Shown: positions 18,554-27,470 of the stretch, piece by piece
How positions within the stretch are numbered: position 1 is the first letter of the stretch
How the letters are laid out: every line of letters begins with the position of its first letter
Source: Gimesia maris
Lineage (GTDB): Bacteria; Planctomycetota; Planctomycetia; Planctomycetales; Planctomycetaceae
DNA: 64,000 bases
Assembly (NCBI RefSeq): GCF_008298035.1
Contig: NZ_CP042910.1
Span: forward strand, 5,409,001-5,473,000
Direction: 5' to 3'
The notes under the pieces: model-generated
What the model was told of the DNA's origin: nothing
The model's input: the letters and a program-made list of their open reading frames with translations, nothing else
Database searches by the model: none
Program-made: the position numbers and the translations under genes

Positions 18554-19183
18554 ATGAAGATAGATCCTGATGAACTAAAGGTTGTGTATGCCAAGCGGAA
18601 CATGTCCGCAAAGCTGAGGGCAACAGAATGGGCGCTGGGACTCTGGGAGAAGTACGGTGCTCTTAATTCAGGAGATACTGTTGTTGATCTGGGGTGTGGA
18701 GAACGGTATGCGGCTGCGATGTCACTGGATCCAACGATTCATTATATCGGTTTTGATGTAAATCAAGAATCCATTGAAACTTGCACTCAAGTGTACCCAC
18801 AATATCGCTGGCTGTATGCGGATCTTAAAAATGACATGTATAATCCGGATGGTAAGATCGAACCCCGAACATTTCAGTTTCCGATCGATGATCATACCGC
18901 TGATCTCGTCATTTGCGCGTCGCTGTTTACGCATCTGGAAACGCTTGAAGTGGCACAGCATTATCTCACTGAAATTCAGAGGATAATAAAACCAGGAGGC
19001 CATTTATAGATCAGCTGGTTTCGCTCACCACCAAATGAAGTCTGCACAGACGCCCAACGAACGGTTTTCACAGAGGCTGAAATTATCAATATGATAGGTG
19101 ACTGGTTGGAGCTCAAATTCACAATTGGAGGAATGTCCGAGGGCTACCATGATCAATGGGTTATGCTAGGGCAGGCATATTAA
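18554..19183 (+). pseudogene. SAM-dependent methyltransferase with in-frame stop
   Basis: ATG at 18554 has GGAG 5 bases upstream. The frame encodes a class I methyltransferase: motif I VVDLGCGE, an acidic strand-2 end in YIGFDVN, and HTADLVICASLFTHLE before the late motif IIKPGGHL. A TAG at 19007-19009 interrupts it, but the same frame continues as SWFRSPPNEVCTDAQRTVF to TAA at 19181-19183, with a normal methyltransferase C-terminus (total 209 codons). This looks like a single nonsense mutation. Reading through the codon would restore the full protein. Confidence 0.7.
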
Positions 19184-19225
19184 CTCTTCAGCATGCTTTT
19201 TATGGAAATTAGGAACAAGCTTGTT

Positions 19226-19447
19226 TAAAACCTGTTGGGAAAGCCTAAAGATAATGCGTATATTGAATCGTTCAACGGACGAGTTCGCCAGGAATGTTTA
19301 AACCAGCATTGGTTTATAAGTTTGGCAGATGCCGAGGAACAAATCGATCGGTGGCGGCTGGACTATTTCGCCCCCCCACACAGCTCCCTGGGAAATCAGA
19401 CCCCAGTAGAGTTCGGGAAAAATTCATCCCTGGATCGCCAGGGATGA
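19226..19447 (+). pseudogene. IS3-family transposase OrfB fragment
   Basis: Only the last 70 or so residues remain. GKPKDNAYIESFNGRVRQEC holds the catalytic Glu context of the DDE integrase core (D/N-x-x-x-E-S-F-N-G). It is followed by NQHWFISLADAEEQI and the typical end PHSSLGNQTPVEF. The upstream part is missing. The fragment ends inside a 14-bp inverted repeat (19420-19451). Confidence 0.75.
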
Positions 19448-19451
19448 ATTT
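19420..19451. repeat. 14-bp inverted repeat at the IS3 fragment end
   Basis: AAATTCATCCCTGG and its exact complement are separated by 4 bases (ATCG). A shorter copy of the outer part (GAAATTCAT) occurs near 19513. It may be the fused end of a mobile element. Confidence 0.55.
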
Positions 19452-19516
19452 ACCTTGGGTCTCTAACATTCCAACTGGTGCAAGGTCAATACTTGGGATT
19501 TGGTTACAGGGGAAAT

Positions 19517-20005
19517 TCATTTTAACGTTTGCTTAATTTCAATTAAAGTAGACGTTGCAGCCTCTTTGTCATCTTGAAGAGTTGCTTTGTATAACTTTTT
19601 GATTATTTCTAATCGGATTGATCGATCTTGACCGATCGAATTTTTCAGATACTGTAACTGCTCATCACTAGAGAGTGCCCATAGAGATTCACCCTTCGAT
19701 AAGGTAATAGATGCCTTTCCATCTCCATTGATATTCTTGTACTGTATTAAAGGAGCGAGTATCCATACGTGTTTATGGTCATTTCCATATTGGCTCTTAT
19801 ACCAACTGCTACATTTAGTTTCTATCGTAGAGTTAGATATGACTACAGAGAAGATACGACGAGAGTCACGATGCAAACGACATTCCCCACATGTATACAT
19901 CCTCGACTCTATCAAAGGGTGACTACTTAGTTGAATTCCTAATAAAACCACCGCGAAACCCAAAAATCCAAATATTATAAATTTGTTATTTTTCATGGAC
20001 AGCAT
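19517..20005 (-). CDS. Hypothetical membrane-anchored or secreted protein
   Basis: 162 residues from ATG 20005; ATG 19996 (MKNNKFII) is the alternative. The N-terminus has one hydrophobic helix (FIIFGFLGFAVVLLGIQL). The rest contains a CGEC pair (about 39-42) and a C-terminal helical region rich in Lys, Glu and Asp. The start overlaps the stop of the upstream Cys-rich gene, so both are one transcript. No family is recognised. Confidence 0.5.
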   Translation of the reverse strand: MLSMKNNKFIIFGFLGFAVVLLGIQLSSHPLIESRMYTCGECRLHRDSRRIFSVVISNSTIETKCSSWYKSQYGNDHKHVWILAPLIQYKNINGDGKASITLSKGESLWALSSDEQLQYLKNSIGQDRSIRLEIIKKLYKATLQDDKEAATSTLIEIKQTLK

Positions 20006-20292
20006 CCAGTAGGCGAATTTGTTGATGGAGCACCTAGCTCTGCAGGTAGGTCATTACAACATTCCATACAACAAGCAATTCTAGAAAACTCACCTGCCAC
20101 TCGATCTAGCTCATCATTGTAAGCGTCTACTTCATCTGTTTCTACGTAATTTCCTGAAACTCTTGAAGCTTCCCACATAAGTGTAGACGCTTGCTGGCAT
20201 TTAGATTTATTGTCGAAGAAACTTTTTGCAAAACAAGTGCATTTACCTTTTGTAATCGCATTGGCGTCCGCACCTTCAGCATCTGGTAACAT
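19993..20292 (-). CDS. Hypothetical Cys-rich protein
   Basis: 99 residues, ATG at 20292. It has no signal peptide. Ten cysteines are present, most in the N-terminal KCTCFAK and the C-terminal RIACCMECC...TGCCP. It may bind metal or be disulfide-bonded, or be the tail of a larger toxin-like protein; upstream DNA gives no continuing frame. Its stop overlaps the start of the downstream gene. Confidence 0.45.
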   Translation of the reverse strand: MLPDAEGADANAITKGKCTCFAKSFFDNKSKCQQASTLMWEASRVSGNYVETDEVDAYNDELDRVAGEFSRIACCMECCNDLPAELGAPSTNSPTGCCP

Positions 20293-20415
20293 GAAGTTCC
20301 CCAGGAATAATGGGCGCCTGCCTGAGAGTGTATACTCTCTGAGAGGAGTTCAGTATGTCCAGAAGTGCTTAATCATCTCTTAACTTCAGATGTTGGCTCA
20401 GAGATTCTTTCCCAT

Positions 20416-20718
20416 CTACAAAACCACGCGTCTCTCCAGTGTCTCCTGCAGATCCAGGTCAATCAGCTCCCGCACGCGTCGGCTGGCACAATCGTGTTTT
20501 TGAGCTATCAGCTGACTGGCGTAATGATGCCAGTCTTCGTCCCGGTGGGGACAGGTAAATCGATCGTGCAGATGCCCCAGGCCGCCGACGGATTCGGCAA
20601 AGCAGGTCGGTCCAAAACAGTTTCGTTTGACATCGCATTTTGTTTCACAGACGGGACAGTTCAGCTCATCTCTCTCCCCTGGTTTCGCGTGTAGATATTG
20701 TGTTCCGCTCAGTAACAT
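20416..20718 (-). CDS. Small zinc-ribbon-like protein of a multi-copy family
   Basis: 100 residues, ATG at 20718 with GAGGAG upstream. The N-terminus has CPVCETKC and further Cys residues (CFGPTC), then TCPHRDEDWHHYASQLIAQK and a C-terminal helix (RRVRELIDLDLQETLERR). The segment around EDW-x-x-YA-x-QLIA-x-K is echoed in a fragment at 36190-36270. The cysteines suggest a zinc-binding protein. Role unknown. Confidence 0.6.
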   Translation of the reverse strand: MLLSGTQYLHAKPGERDELNCPVCETKCDVKRNCFGPTCFAESVGGLGHLHDRFTCPHRDEDWHHYASQLIAQKHDCASRRVRELIDLDLQETLERRVVL

Positions 20719-21115
20719 TACCTGTGTCTCCTCATTAAAGTCTGATTGAAGTCAAACCATCACGGACAACACTGGCGGGCAGACAAAAGCGTTCAGGAGA
20801 ATCCCCGCTGGAATCTCTGAGCCATTCTTTGCCTCTGCAGGCCGCATCGTTTCCTTTCGGAAGGCAGTGGCACCTTGGTGGCTGAACCAGGTTGCCGGGC
20901 GTTTCAAAGGGCCTGTTCCCTCAACACCGCTCGTGATGCTCAAAATGGAATCAACTGTCTCAATTCCACTCACGTCGTAATCGTAGGACGGGATGAATCG
21001 AAGATCAAGACCTTAAATCATTTTAGCTGGTCAGGTATTGTTACATCGCATCGACTGCCTCGGCGAATCCTCTATCCGCAGGAAATACCAGCAGGAAATA
21101 TTCAGTTGCCTGCCA
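20719..21115. other. Intergenic DNA, no gene seen
   Basis: Short frames on both strands have no start signals or recognisable domains. It separates the Cys-rich small gene from the HsdR fragment. Confidence 0.4.
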
Positions 21116-21352
21116 GCATTCCTAACTGTTCAGCCCCAGGTGCGCGAAGAGGTTTCGTTTACTGACGGACAGATCATCGTCAAAGGGAAAACCGTTAAAC
21201 GGGGAAAACCCAAACGAGCCGATTATATTCTCTACTACCGGCCCAACATCTCCCTGGCCGTCACCGAGGCCAAAGACAACAACCACTCAGTCGGTGACCT
21301 TCGAGCTGGAGGGTATCCGAAAACTAAGAAAAGTGTGAACAGTCTGGTCTGA
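21116..21352 (+). pseudogene. Type I restriction HsdR N-terminal fragment
   Basis: The segment RADYILYYRPNISLAVTEAK, preceded by QVREEVSFTDGQIIVKGKTV, matches the N-terminal nuclease region of type I restriction R subunits (PD-(E/D)xK-type, with the E-A-K end). Sequence before and after does not continue the family, so only about 60-70 residues survive. It shows that a restriction system once lay here. Confidence 0.65.
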
Positions 21353-21390
21353 GATTTGCATGATTCTGTTCTCTGAAAGGAGGCTTTATC

Positions 21391-21779
21391 ATGCCCACAC
21401 GATCGCGTACAGAGCTAAGCCGGCTCGTCGACACGGGATCCAGGACGGACCCAACTGTAGAATTAACCGATAAACATTGGAGTTTATTTGAGGATTTAAT
21501 TCCCTGGGTACCACCGGCACCCCAGGGGGAGGCCCCAAAGCAAAACCCAGAGCCTGTTTCAATGACATTATGTGGGTGCTGCGGACAGGAGCCCGCTGGA
21601 AAGATTTACCAGAGAAGTATCCGCCGAAATCATCCTGTCATGATCGTTTGAAGGAATGGTCGGAGTCAGGTCTATTCGATCAAGCATTAGAACGATTATT
21701 GAGAGCCTTAGAAGAAACGGAGATTTTCAGTCTGAGCATAAAATTCCTAAAACACGCGTTTCTACAAGCGTTTTTTTAG
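21391..21779 (+). pseudogene. IS5-type transposase N-terminal fragment (frameshifted)
   Basis: The first frame gives LTDKHWSLFEDLIP and the next frame gives MWVLRTGARWKDLPEKYPPK followed by CHDRLKEWSESGLF. Joined, they form the N-terminal helical domain (DUF4096 type) of an IS5-like transposase. The DDE catalytic part is absent. A frameshift near 21545 and the missing 3' part make it a relic. Confidence 0.7.
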
Positions 21780-22323
21780 ATACAAGTTACAGCTGTGACC
21801 ATAAAACGGAAACAGGCTCTACATCCGTCCGGAAGTGGGAAGTATTCTCGCTTCAGAGATCCAGTATTTTAGAAATCAAAACAGTTTTAGATTGGAGCCA
21901 GATGGCCTTCTGACCTTGCCCCTTAACCGGCCCCTGAATTCGATATGCTGGAATAATCAAATCGATTTTCCATACTCAAAATAATCGACTGGTCGATAAG
22001 TTGTGAGAGATCTTCAATGTTGGCCTGTGATACCAATACTTCACCCGAAAGTACGCCGCGCAAAACAGCTTCGGGCACAGATAGTTTTCGAAGCGATCCT
22101 TTGTCCATTTCAAGAATCACTACTTATTTGGCATCGCCTCCCATCGTATGATATTGAGGACTTGTCTCAAGTCATCTCGTTTCTATAATCAAGCAAACAT
22201 GAGATCAAGGATTGGCATAGGGAAGTCTCATTCAATACCCTTCTCGGTTTTGGGACCGTCCCTTCCCTATTCGCCACTCAGATTGAAATACAGGTATCTA
22301 TAACAGTTTTTCAATGTTCCATC
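21780..22323. other. Intergenic DNA with a doubtful short frame
   Basis: A minus-strand frame of about 60 codons (ATG 22108, stop 21923) has a plausible protein composition but no ribosome-binding site or known domain, so it is not called as a gene. Nothing else is recognised. Confidence 0.35.
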
Positions 22324-22830
22324 TTGAGCCGAGAAGTCACTTCCGTGAGCGCTTATTCATACATATTCACTTTGATTGTTTGCGGATTGACTTTGCTATC
22401 AGGCTGTAACGGGAGCAACGCTACCACGAAATCATCCGCAGTGAATTTAAAGCCGGTTCCAGTAGTGAATGCGAGCGAGTTCTACGAACTTGTGCAGAGC
22501 TCAGAAGAACCTGTTCTTGTCGAGTTCAGCGTCATGACCGGATGTTTTCGCTGTAATGATATGCGACCACAGGTGCAGCAGTTACGTGATGATCTCCGGG
22601 GTCGCGTGGAGATAGTTCGCATGGATTATCATTCCAATCAGACTCTTGCAGCCTCGCTTGGCGCGACCGTCTGCCCCAGCTATGTGCTCTTTTCCAATGG
22701 TCAACCACTGTGGGCGCAGAATTACCCGTCTTCGGGGGGGCTATTGAGCAGCAAAGTTTCACAGCAGTTGACTGACAATTCACAATCGCCCTCGGAGAAT
22801 CGATCGGAGGAAGATTCTACATCGTTCTGA
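22324..22830 (+). CDS. Thioredoxin-like lipoprotein
   Basis: 168 residues from TTG 22324; GTG 22345 is an alternative, and no ATG start is available. The leader is hydrophobic and ends in the lipobox LLSGC (Cys near 28). The thioredoxin fold follows: EEPVLVEFSV, then the active-site region TGCFRCNDM (CFRC instead of CGPC) and the cis-Pro segment VCPSYVLF. It probably reduces or isomerises disulfides of envelope proteins from the membrane surface. The C-terminus is a Ser/Glu-rich tail. It stands alone among decayed genes. Confidence 0.75.
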   Translation: MSREVTSVSAYSYIFTLIVCGLTLLSGCNGSNATTKSSAVNLKPVPVVNASEFYELVQSSEEPVLVEFSVMTGCFRCNDMRPQVQQLRDDLRGRVEIVRMDYHSNQTLAASLGATVCPSYVLFSNGQPLWAQNYPSSGGLLSSKVSQQLTDNSQSPSENRSEEDSTSF

Positions 22831-23140
22831 TTTGATCATCGATTGAGTAGTGAATTTGACGCATCAGTAAGTTGTTAGCGAACGAAATTACTGTGTCAAC
22901 ATACGCGTGCGTGATGCAATCCCAGACTCCCCACTTCAAATACGACAGATCGGCGACCAGTTGTTTGAGACGCTTGGCTTCTTCCGATTTCATGCCGCCG
23001 TACTGATTCCGCCAGCGCTGAGAAGTGGATTCACTGACCTCCAGGGTCTGTAGCATGGAAGCCTGGTCTTTACCGACATTTCGCATCACACAGTTTGCGG
23101 ACGATTTGCTCGGTGTTGTGTCATTTTCTTCGCTTGTTCA
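22817..23140 (-). pseudogene. IS3-family OrfA fragment
   Basis: Two frames together give NTEQIVRKLCDAK and then LQTLEVSESTSQRWRNQYGG followed by MKSEEAKRLKQL. This is the helix-turn-helix and leucine-zipper region of IS3 OrfA. The match stops after LKQLVADLSYLK. A frameshift near 23085 breaks the start, and the OrfB gene is missing. Confidence 0.7.
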
Positions 23141-23198
23141 TCAAAAGTTCTCCTCTTCAAAAGGACGCTAAGAACCTTCTTAACAACTAGATCAGTTT

Positions 23199-23552
23199 TT
23201 GAAAATCAGTCCAGTATGGGCTGGTTCTAACTACCTGGTCAACAGTGACTCCGGACTCAATACCGAATACTGGATGCCTGAAAACGACGGTCTGTTCTGG
23301 TGGGGATTATCCTCACAACTGGGTGACATTACAGACGGAACCACAAATACCATCTTTATGGCAGAACCCCTGTTTGGAAACAGAGGGCCTGATACAGCGA
23401 CTCTACTAGCACCTGATCGTCAGATGAAACGTGTTAGTGGCAGAGGTCGATTTTCTGCTACGGCTGATGACCTGGTTTCCCGAGACGCAACCGGTTACGA
23501 AGGGGGATGTGCCGGTATGTGGATATACAGAAGGAGCTTTTCAACTATCTGA
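23199..23552 (+). pseudogene. DUF1559 protein fragment
   Basis: The frame contains the signature LGDITDGTTNTIFMAEP of DUF1559 pseudopilin-like proteins, embedded in a Gly/Asp/Trp-rich region. The N-terminal prepilin motif and the C-terminal H-X9-DG box are missing, so only an internal piece is left. Confidence 0.6.
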
Positions 23553-23819
23553 AGGGCAAGGAAACCCCTATGAAAATCTCGATCAGTAGATTGGTCTCAA
23601 ATCGGCTCTTCACGCCTCTGTCATTTATATAAAACAACTCATTCCTGTTTCCATTCATACCATCACACAAGGTGACCATCCGGCCAGACCTTATTCGTAA
23701 TTGCATCTTTATTGCAACTTATTTGCATTTACATGTTGATTTGTTTTAATTGAGTGGAAATAATTGGGCGTCAAGGAGATTCAATCCGAATACCACCATT
23801 CTTGGGCTTGAGGTACTAC

Positions 23820-25106
23820 ATGCCGGACTTCGAAGAATTGAAGACGAAAGAGCAGCTTAAAAGCAATCATTCGGTTCTCAACTCGCTCAATCAGATGCTG
23901 CATCATGACTTCTGTCCCCAGATCAACGAGTGGGTCTACTGGATGAAAAATCCCTTCTGGTGTCTGTCTCTCAGTATTCTGACAGCACTCGTTTGCGGCC
24001 TACTGGTCAATTCCGCGATTCTTTATATTGCAACAGCTCTGGCGATGATCATCGCAGTCGGGGTTCTGTGGCCCTGGGTCAGTGTGAAAGGCCTTGCAGC
24101 AGAACTTTCATTCAATAAAGTTCGCACACAATGTGGCGAACCAGTGGGAGCCAGGCTGATTGTGAAAAACAACTGGCCCTGGCCTGCCTGGGGCGTGTAT
24201 CTGCGCCATCCTTTCTCTGAACATTCCGATCACTTGTGCGAAGTCGCCATCGATTGTATTCCAGGCTGGAAAACCAGTGAGTATACCTGGAACTTTATCC
24301 CCCGCAAACGGGGCGTCTATTCCACCAGTACTGCATTTCTTGAGACAGCGTTTCCGTTCGGCCTGTATAAAAAGCAGATCTCGCTTTCGATGGATTCGGT
24401 GCTGATTGTCTGGCCCGAGATTTCCAAACTGGCTTTCATGCCTGAATTAAGAGAAGTCAGTTCCAGCGAAGATCGGTTTGCTTCACATCGTGCCGGCGAT
24501 TATGGCGATGTGATCGGCACCAGAACATTTCGTCTGGGAGATTCTCTGAGACGAGTCCACTGGTCGCAATCTGCCAGGCAGGGGCAGATGATTGTCACGG
24601 AACGTCAGGCAGCGGCAGTGTGTGCGCTCCGAGTTATTCCCGACCTCAATCAGTCGCACTATCAAAACGGTAACAGTGAATCTCTGGAAGCGGTGATTCG
24701 CATCACTGCCAGTATTTGTGATTCACTATTAAAACAGCATGCCTGCGTCGAGTGCCTCGTCGAGAACCAGCTGTTTCGTTGTGAAGGGAACCAGAGAGAT
24801 CAGTATAAACTACTGGATGAACTGGCCTGTATCCCGGCAAATGGTCTGCCTTCTGCTGAGGTCAAGCCTGTCAAGTCTGCTCTGCCAGAGTTCATCGTGA
24901 CCAATTCCAGTGGTTACCTTAAACAGATGCAAATCGGATCTCTAACCCATCGTTCTCGTTCTATTGTGGTTCAAGATCCACCATTACAGGAAAGCGACCA
25001 CGATTCTGTCTGTCAATGCGCGCCCTGGATGAGGTTGAACCACCCGGATGAAAGCCGGGATAAAACATTCGCTGACAGTTGGAAGAAAGCGTGTTATGCG
25101 AGCTGA
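23820..25106 (+). CDS. DUF58 domain protein
   Basis: 428 residues from ATG 23820, which has GAGGT 6 bases upstream; a GTG at 23754 in the same frame is less likely. Two membrane helices lie at about 50-95 (LSLSILTALVCGLLV and LYIATALAMIIAVGVLW). The DUF58 core holds HRAGDYGDVIGTRTFRLGDS and RRVHWSQSARQGQMIV, which match the family signature (R-x-Y-x-x-G-D-x-x-R-x-I-H-W). Proteins of this family usually act with MoxR ATPases and transglutaminase-like membrane proteins. Here they are encoded just downstream: the next gene overlaps by 11 bases, and the MoxR gene follows. Confidence 0.85.
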   Translation: MPDFEELKTKEQLKSNHSVLNSLNQMLHHDFCPQINEWVYWMKNPFWCLSLSILTALVCGLLVNSAILYIATALAMIIAVGVLWPWVSVKGLAAELSFNKVRTQCGEPVGARLIVKNNWPWPAWGVYLRHPFSEHSDHLCEVAIDCIPGWKTSEYTWNFIPRKRGVYSTSTAFLETAFPFGLYKKQISLSMDSVLIVWPEISKLAFMPELREVSSSEDRFASHRAGDYGDVIGTRTFRLGDSLRRVHWSQSARQGQMIVTERQAAAVCALRVIPDLNQSHYQNGNSESLEAVIRITASICDSLLKQHACVECLVENQLFRCEGNQRDQYKLLDELACIPANGLPSAEVKPVKSALPEFIVTNSSGYLKQMQIGSLTHRSRSIVVQDPPLQESDHDSVCQCAPWMRLNHPDESRDKTFADSWKKACYAS

Positions 25107-27435
25107 ACCGAAAACGATCAACGAAAGTCGTGTTCTGCATTTTGTCACGATCGCGATGGTATTGACGGGGGCATTGGCGCTTTCGATATCAGACGCCGAT
25201 GGCAGATATTCGCGTACCTGGATCGCTGTCAATTTTCTGATCGAAACAACGGTCGCGTTCCTGGGCGTACGTTATTTTGCTTCCCTCAAAACACGGAATG
25301 GTACGGAAGCATTCGTGAATCTCATTTTACTGGCTGTGATACTGGGGAGTCTGGTCTGGGAGCCAATCCAGCGAACATTCTTCGGAAATGGTAGACCGTT
25401 TGAACTGATCCTGATGTTCGCTGTCAAGAATACCTTTCTGGTGATGGCTGCCGCCGGTTGCTGGAAGAAATATCAGCAGTTTGCCGCCTGGGGATCCATC
25501 TTCCTGATTATCTGTGCCGCAACAACGTATACAGGTCCGGACATGATCGTGCTCGCGGGGCTGGAACTGATACTGGGATTTTTCTGGCTGTTTTACTCTT
25601 ACTGGAACACACTCCGAATTGCCCTGCTTCCGGCTGTCAAGAAACAGAATCTGGGTAAATATCTGCTGCTTTCCTCGCTGGCCTTAGTGCTGTTTCTGAT
25701 CATCTCCTTTTCCAGCGGGAATCCGGTTGTCCATGCCCTTAAGGGAATCATGCCCAGTTCCGGCGGTGACAGTCGAGGCGATCTCTACGCCAGGGACGGA
25801 CTCGGGGATGGCGAGTTACTGGTAGCCGGCAAGTACGATATTCGCAGCTTTGCTCCCATTGAAAATGCCCCCTTCATGTCATCAGACGATCCCAGCCTGT
25901 ATGACATCATGTCTGATACCTACGAAGATGAAGGTGAGATCTCGAAAAACATCGATCGTGCCATCGGCCTTAAAATGCAGGATCAGAAGATCGAAGAAAA
26001 AGAACTGCCCGATGCGGAGAACATCAACCGTCACTTTTCAACGGCAAGACAACAAAAAACAGCTGAAGAGCAATCGGCGGAAGGTATTTCTTCCGACGCA
26101 CTGCTTCACGTTTCGGGTAGAACTCCCCTGCACCTCCGCATGGAGACGTACGATATCTTCGACGGAGTGAACTGGTTCAGTGAACCATTAAAAGGTGACT
26201 ACAAGAAACCTTTCTCACTCAAAGAACGTTTTGAGAAGCCTTATATTGTCGTCGAGAGCAAGGCACATACCCTGTCGCAGGAGTGCAGAAATGAACTGCA
26301 TGTCATCACCAACAATCATCTGAAATCGAACCAGCTCCCCGCCCCCTTGCATTTGAGAGAAATTCATATCGATCTGGTCGACAGGATTGATCTGTTCGAC
26401 TGGCATCAGGAGAGCATTGTCAAACTCGACCGCAAGGAGTTACCCAGGCTGGTCCCCATGCACCTGATCAGCCATTTTCCTGATCATAAATTGATTGATT
26501 TTCTCGCTGTCAAATACGCGTCGACATCACATCAGCAAAAACACTTCTTTGCCCTGCCGGAATTACCCGTAGTGGAAAAAATAAAAAGACTGGCTGAAGA
26601 CCTGGTATCTGGAATAGAAAATGACTGGGAAAAGATCAAACGGATTGAACAATACCACCGCCAGCATTTCCAGCACGATCGCTCGATTACCTACGACGGA
26701 AAACAGGCGCTCCCCCTGGATCGTTTCCTGTTCGAACACAAAGCAGGTCCGGACTACCTGATTGCTTCGTCCGCTGCCTTGATGCTCCGATCACTGGGAT
26801 ATTCCACCAGGCTGGTGAGTGGATTTTACGCCAGTCCGGATCACTATGATATCAAATCAGACCACACTCCCGTCCTTGCAGATGATGTACACTTCTGGGT
26901 CGAAGTAAAAGTTGGACCGAGCGCAAGCGACTGGTGCACGATCGAGCCCACAGTCGGGTATGCCGTTCTTGGACCTCCCCTGTCGTTATATGAAAAAACG
27001 ATTGAAGCGTTTCTGGCTGTCACCAACTGGCTTGGTAAACACCTGATGTTGAGTTTACTCACGCTCGGAAGCATTATCAGTATCTTTATTCTCCGGTATC
27101 AGGTTATCGATTTTCTGGTCACAGGCTGGCTTAAGCTCTACCGTCCTCGCGATACCCGGCGGTTGATTTTCAGAACACTCTGGCTGCTTGAATTGAGAGT
27201 ACGCAGTCAGGGTCAGAAAAGACCTGTCACAATGTCTCTGAGCCAGTGGCTGAAACTGCAGTCAGACAATTTAGCCATTAATACAGCCTGTCTGTCTGAA
27301 CTGGCCCAATACGTGAACTGGGCTGCGTTTGCTCCCTGTTCCGCTGATAAAACGCATACTCCCCGAACGGAACAGATCAGCAATTGCTGCAATCGGATCA
27401 TCAACGATGCCCGCTGGATAAAACGATCTCCCTGA
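25096..27435 (+). CDS. Transglutaminase-like membrane protein with altered catalytic Cys
   Basis: 779 residues from ATG 25096, overlapping the DUF58 stop by 11 bases; an in-frame ATG at 25048 is possible. About six membrane helices fill the first 220 residues. A periplasmic part follows with a transglutaminase-like core at about 550-620. In the family the Cys lies in G-x-C-E-x-F/Y-A. Here the segment reads GPDYLIAS, with Asp553 in place of Cys. His is retained in DDVHFWVEV (about 598) and the acidic residue is Glu in TIEPT (about 617). The domain is therefore probably inactive or structural. A late membrane helix (about 655-675) and a cytoplasmic tail end the protein. Confidence 0.85.
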   Translation: MRAEPKTINESRVLHFVTIAMVLTGALALSISDADGRYSRTWIAVNFLIETTVAFLGVRYFASLKTRNGTEAFVNLILLAVILGSLVWEPIQRTFFGNGRPFELILMFAVKNTFLVMAAAGCWKKYQQFAAWGSIFLIICAATTYTGPDMIVLAGLELILGFFWLFYSYWNTLRIALLPAVKKQNLGKYLLLSSLALVLFLIISFSSGNPVVHALKGIMPSSGGDSRGDLYARDGLGDGELLVAGKYDIRSFAPIENAPFMSSDDPSLYDIMSDTYEDEGEISKNIDRAIGLKMQDQKIEEKELPDAENINRHFSTARQQKTAEEQSAEGISSDALLHVSGRTPLHLRMETYDIFDGVNWFSEPLKGDYKKPFSLKERFEKPYIVVESKAHTLSQECRNELHVITNNHLKSNQLPAPLHLREIHIDLVDRIDLFDWHQESIVKLDRKELPRLVPMHLISHFPDHKLIDFLAVKYASTSHQQKHFFALPELPVVEKIKRLAEDLVSGIENDWEKIKRIEQYHRQHFQHDRSITYDGKQALPLDRFLFEHKAGPDYLIASSAALMLRSLGYSTRLVSGFYASPDHYDIKSDHTPVLADDVHFWVEVKVGPSASDWCTIEPTVGYAVLGPPLSLYEKTIEAFLAVTNWLGKHLMLSLLTLGSIISIFILRYQVIDFLVTGWLKLYRPRDTRRLIFRTLWLLELRVRSQGQKRPVTMSLSQWLKLQSDNLAINTACLSELAQYVNWAAFAPCSADKTHTPRTEQISNCCNRIINDARWIKRSP

Positions 27436-27470
27436 TAGACGCATACATTCATTTATAAAAGCAGGGTCCC

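Noticed and set aside
21923-22108. Short minus-strand frame upstream of the thioredoxin-like gene
   Set aside because: Plausible residues but no ribosome-binding site or recognised family; too weak to call.
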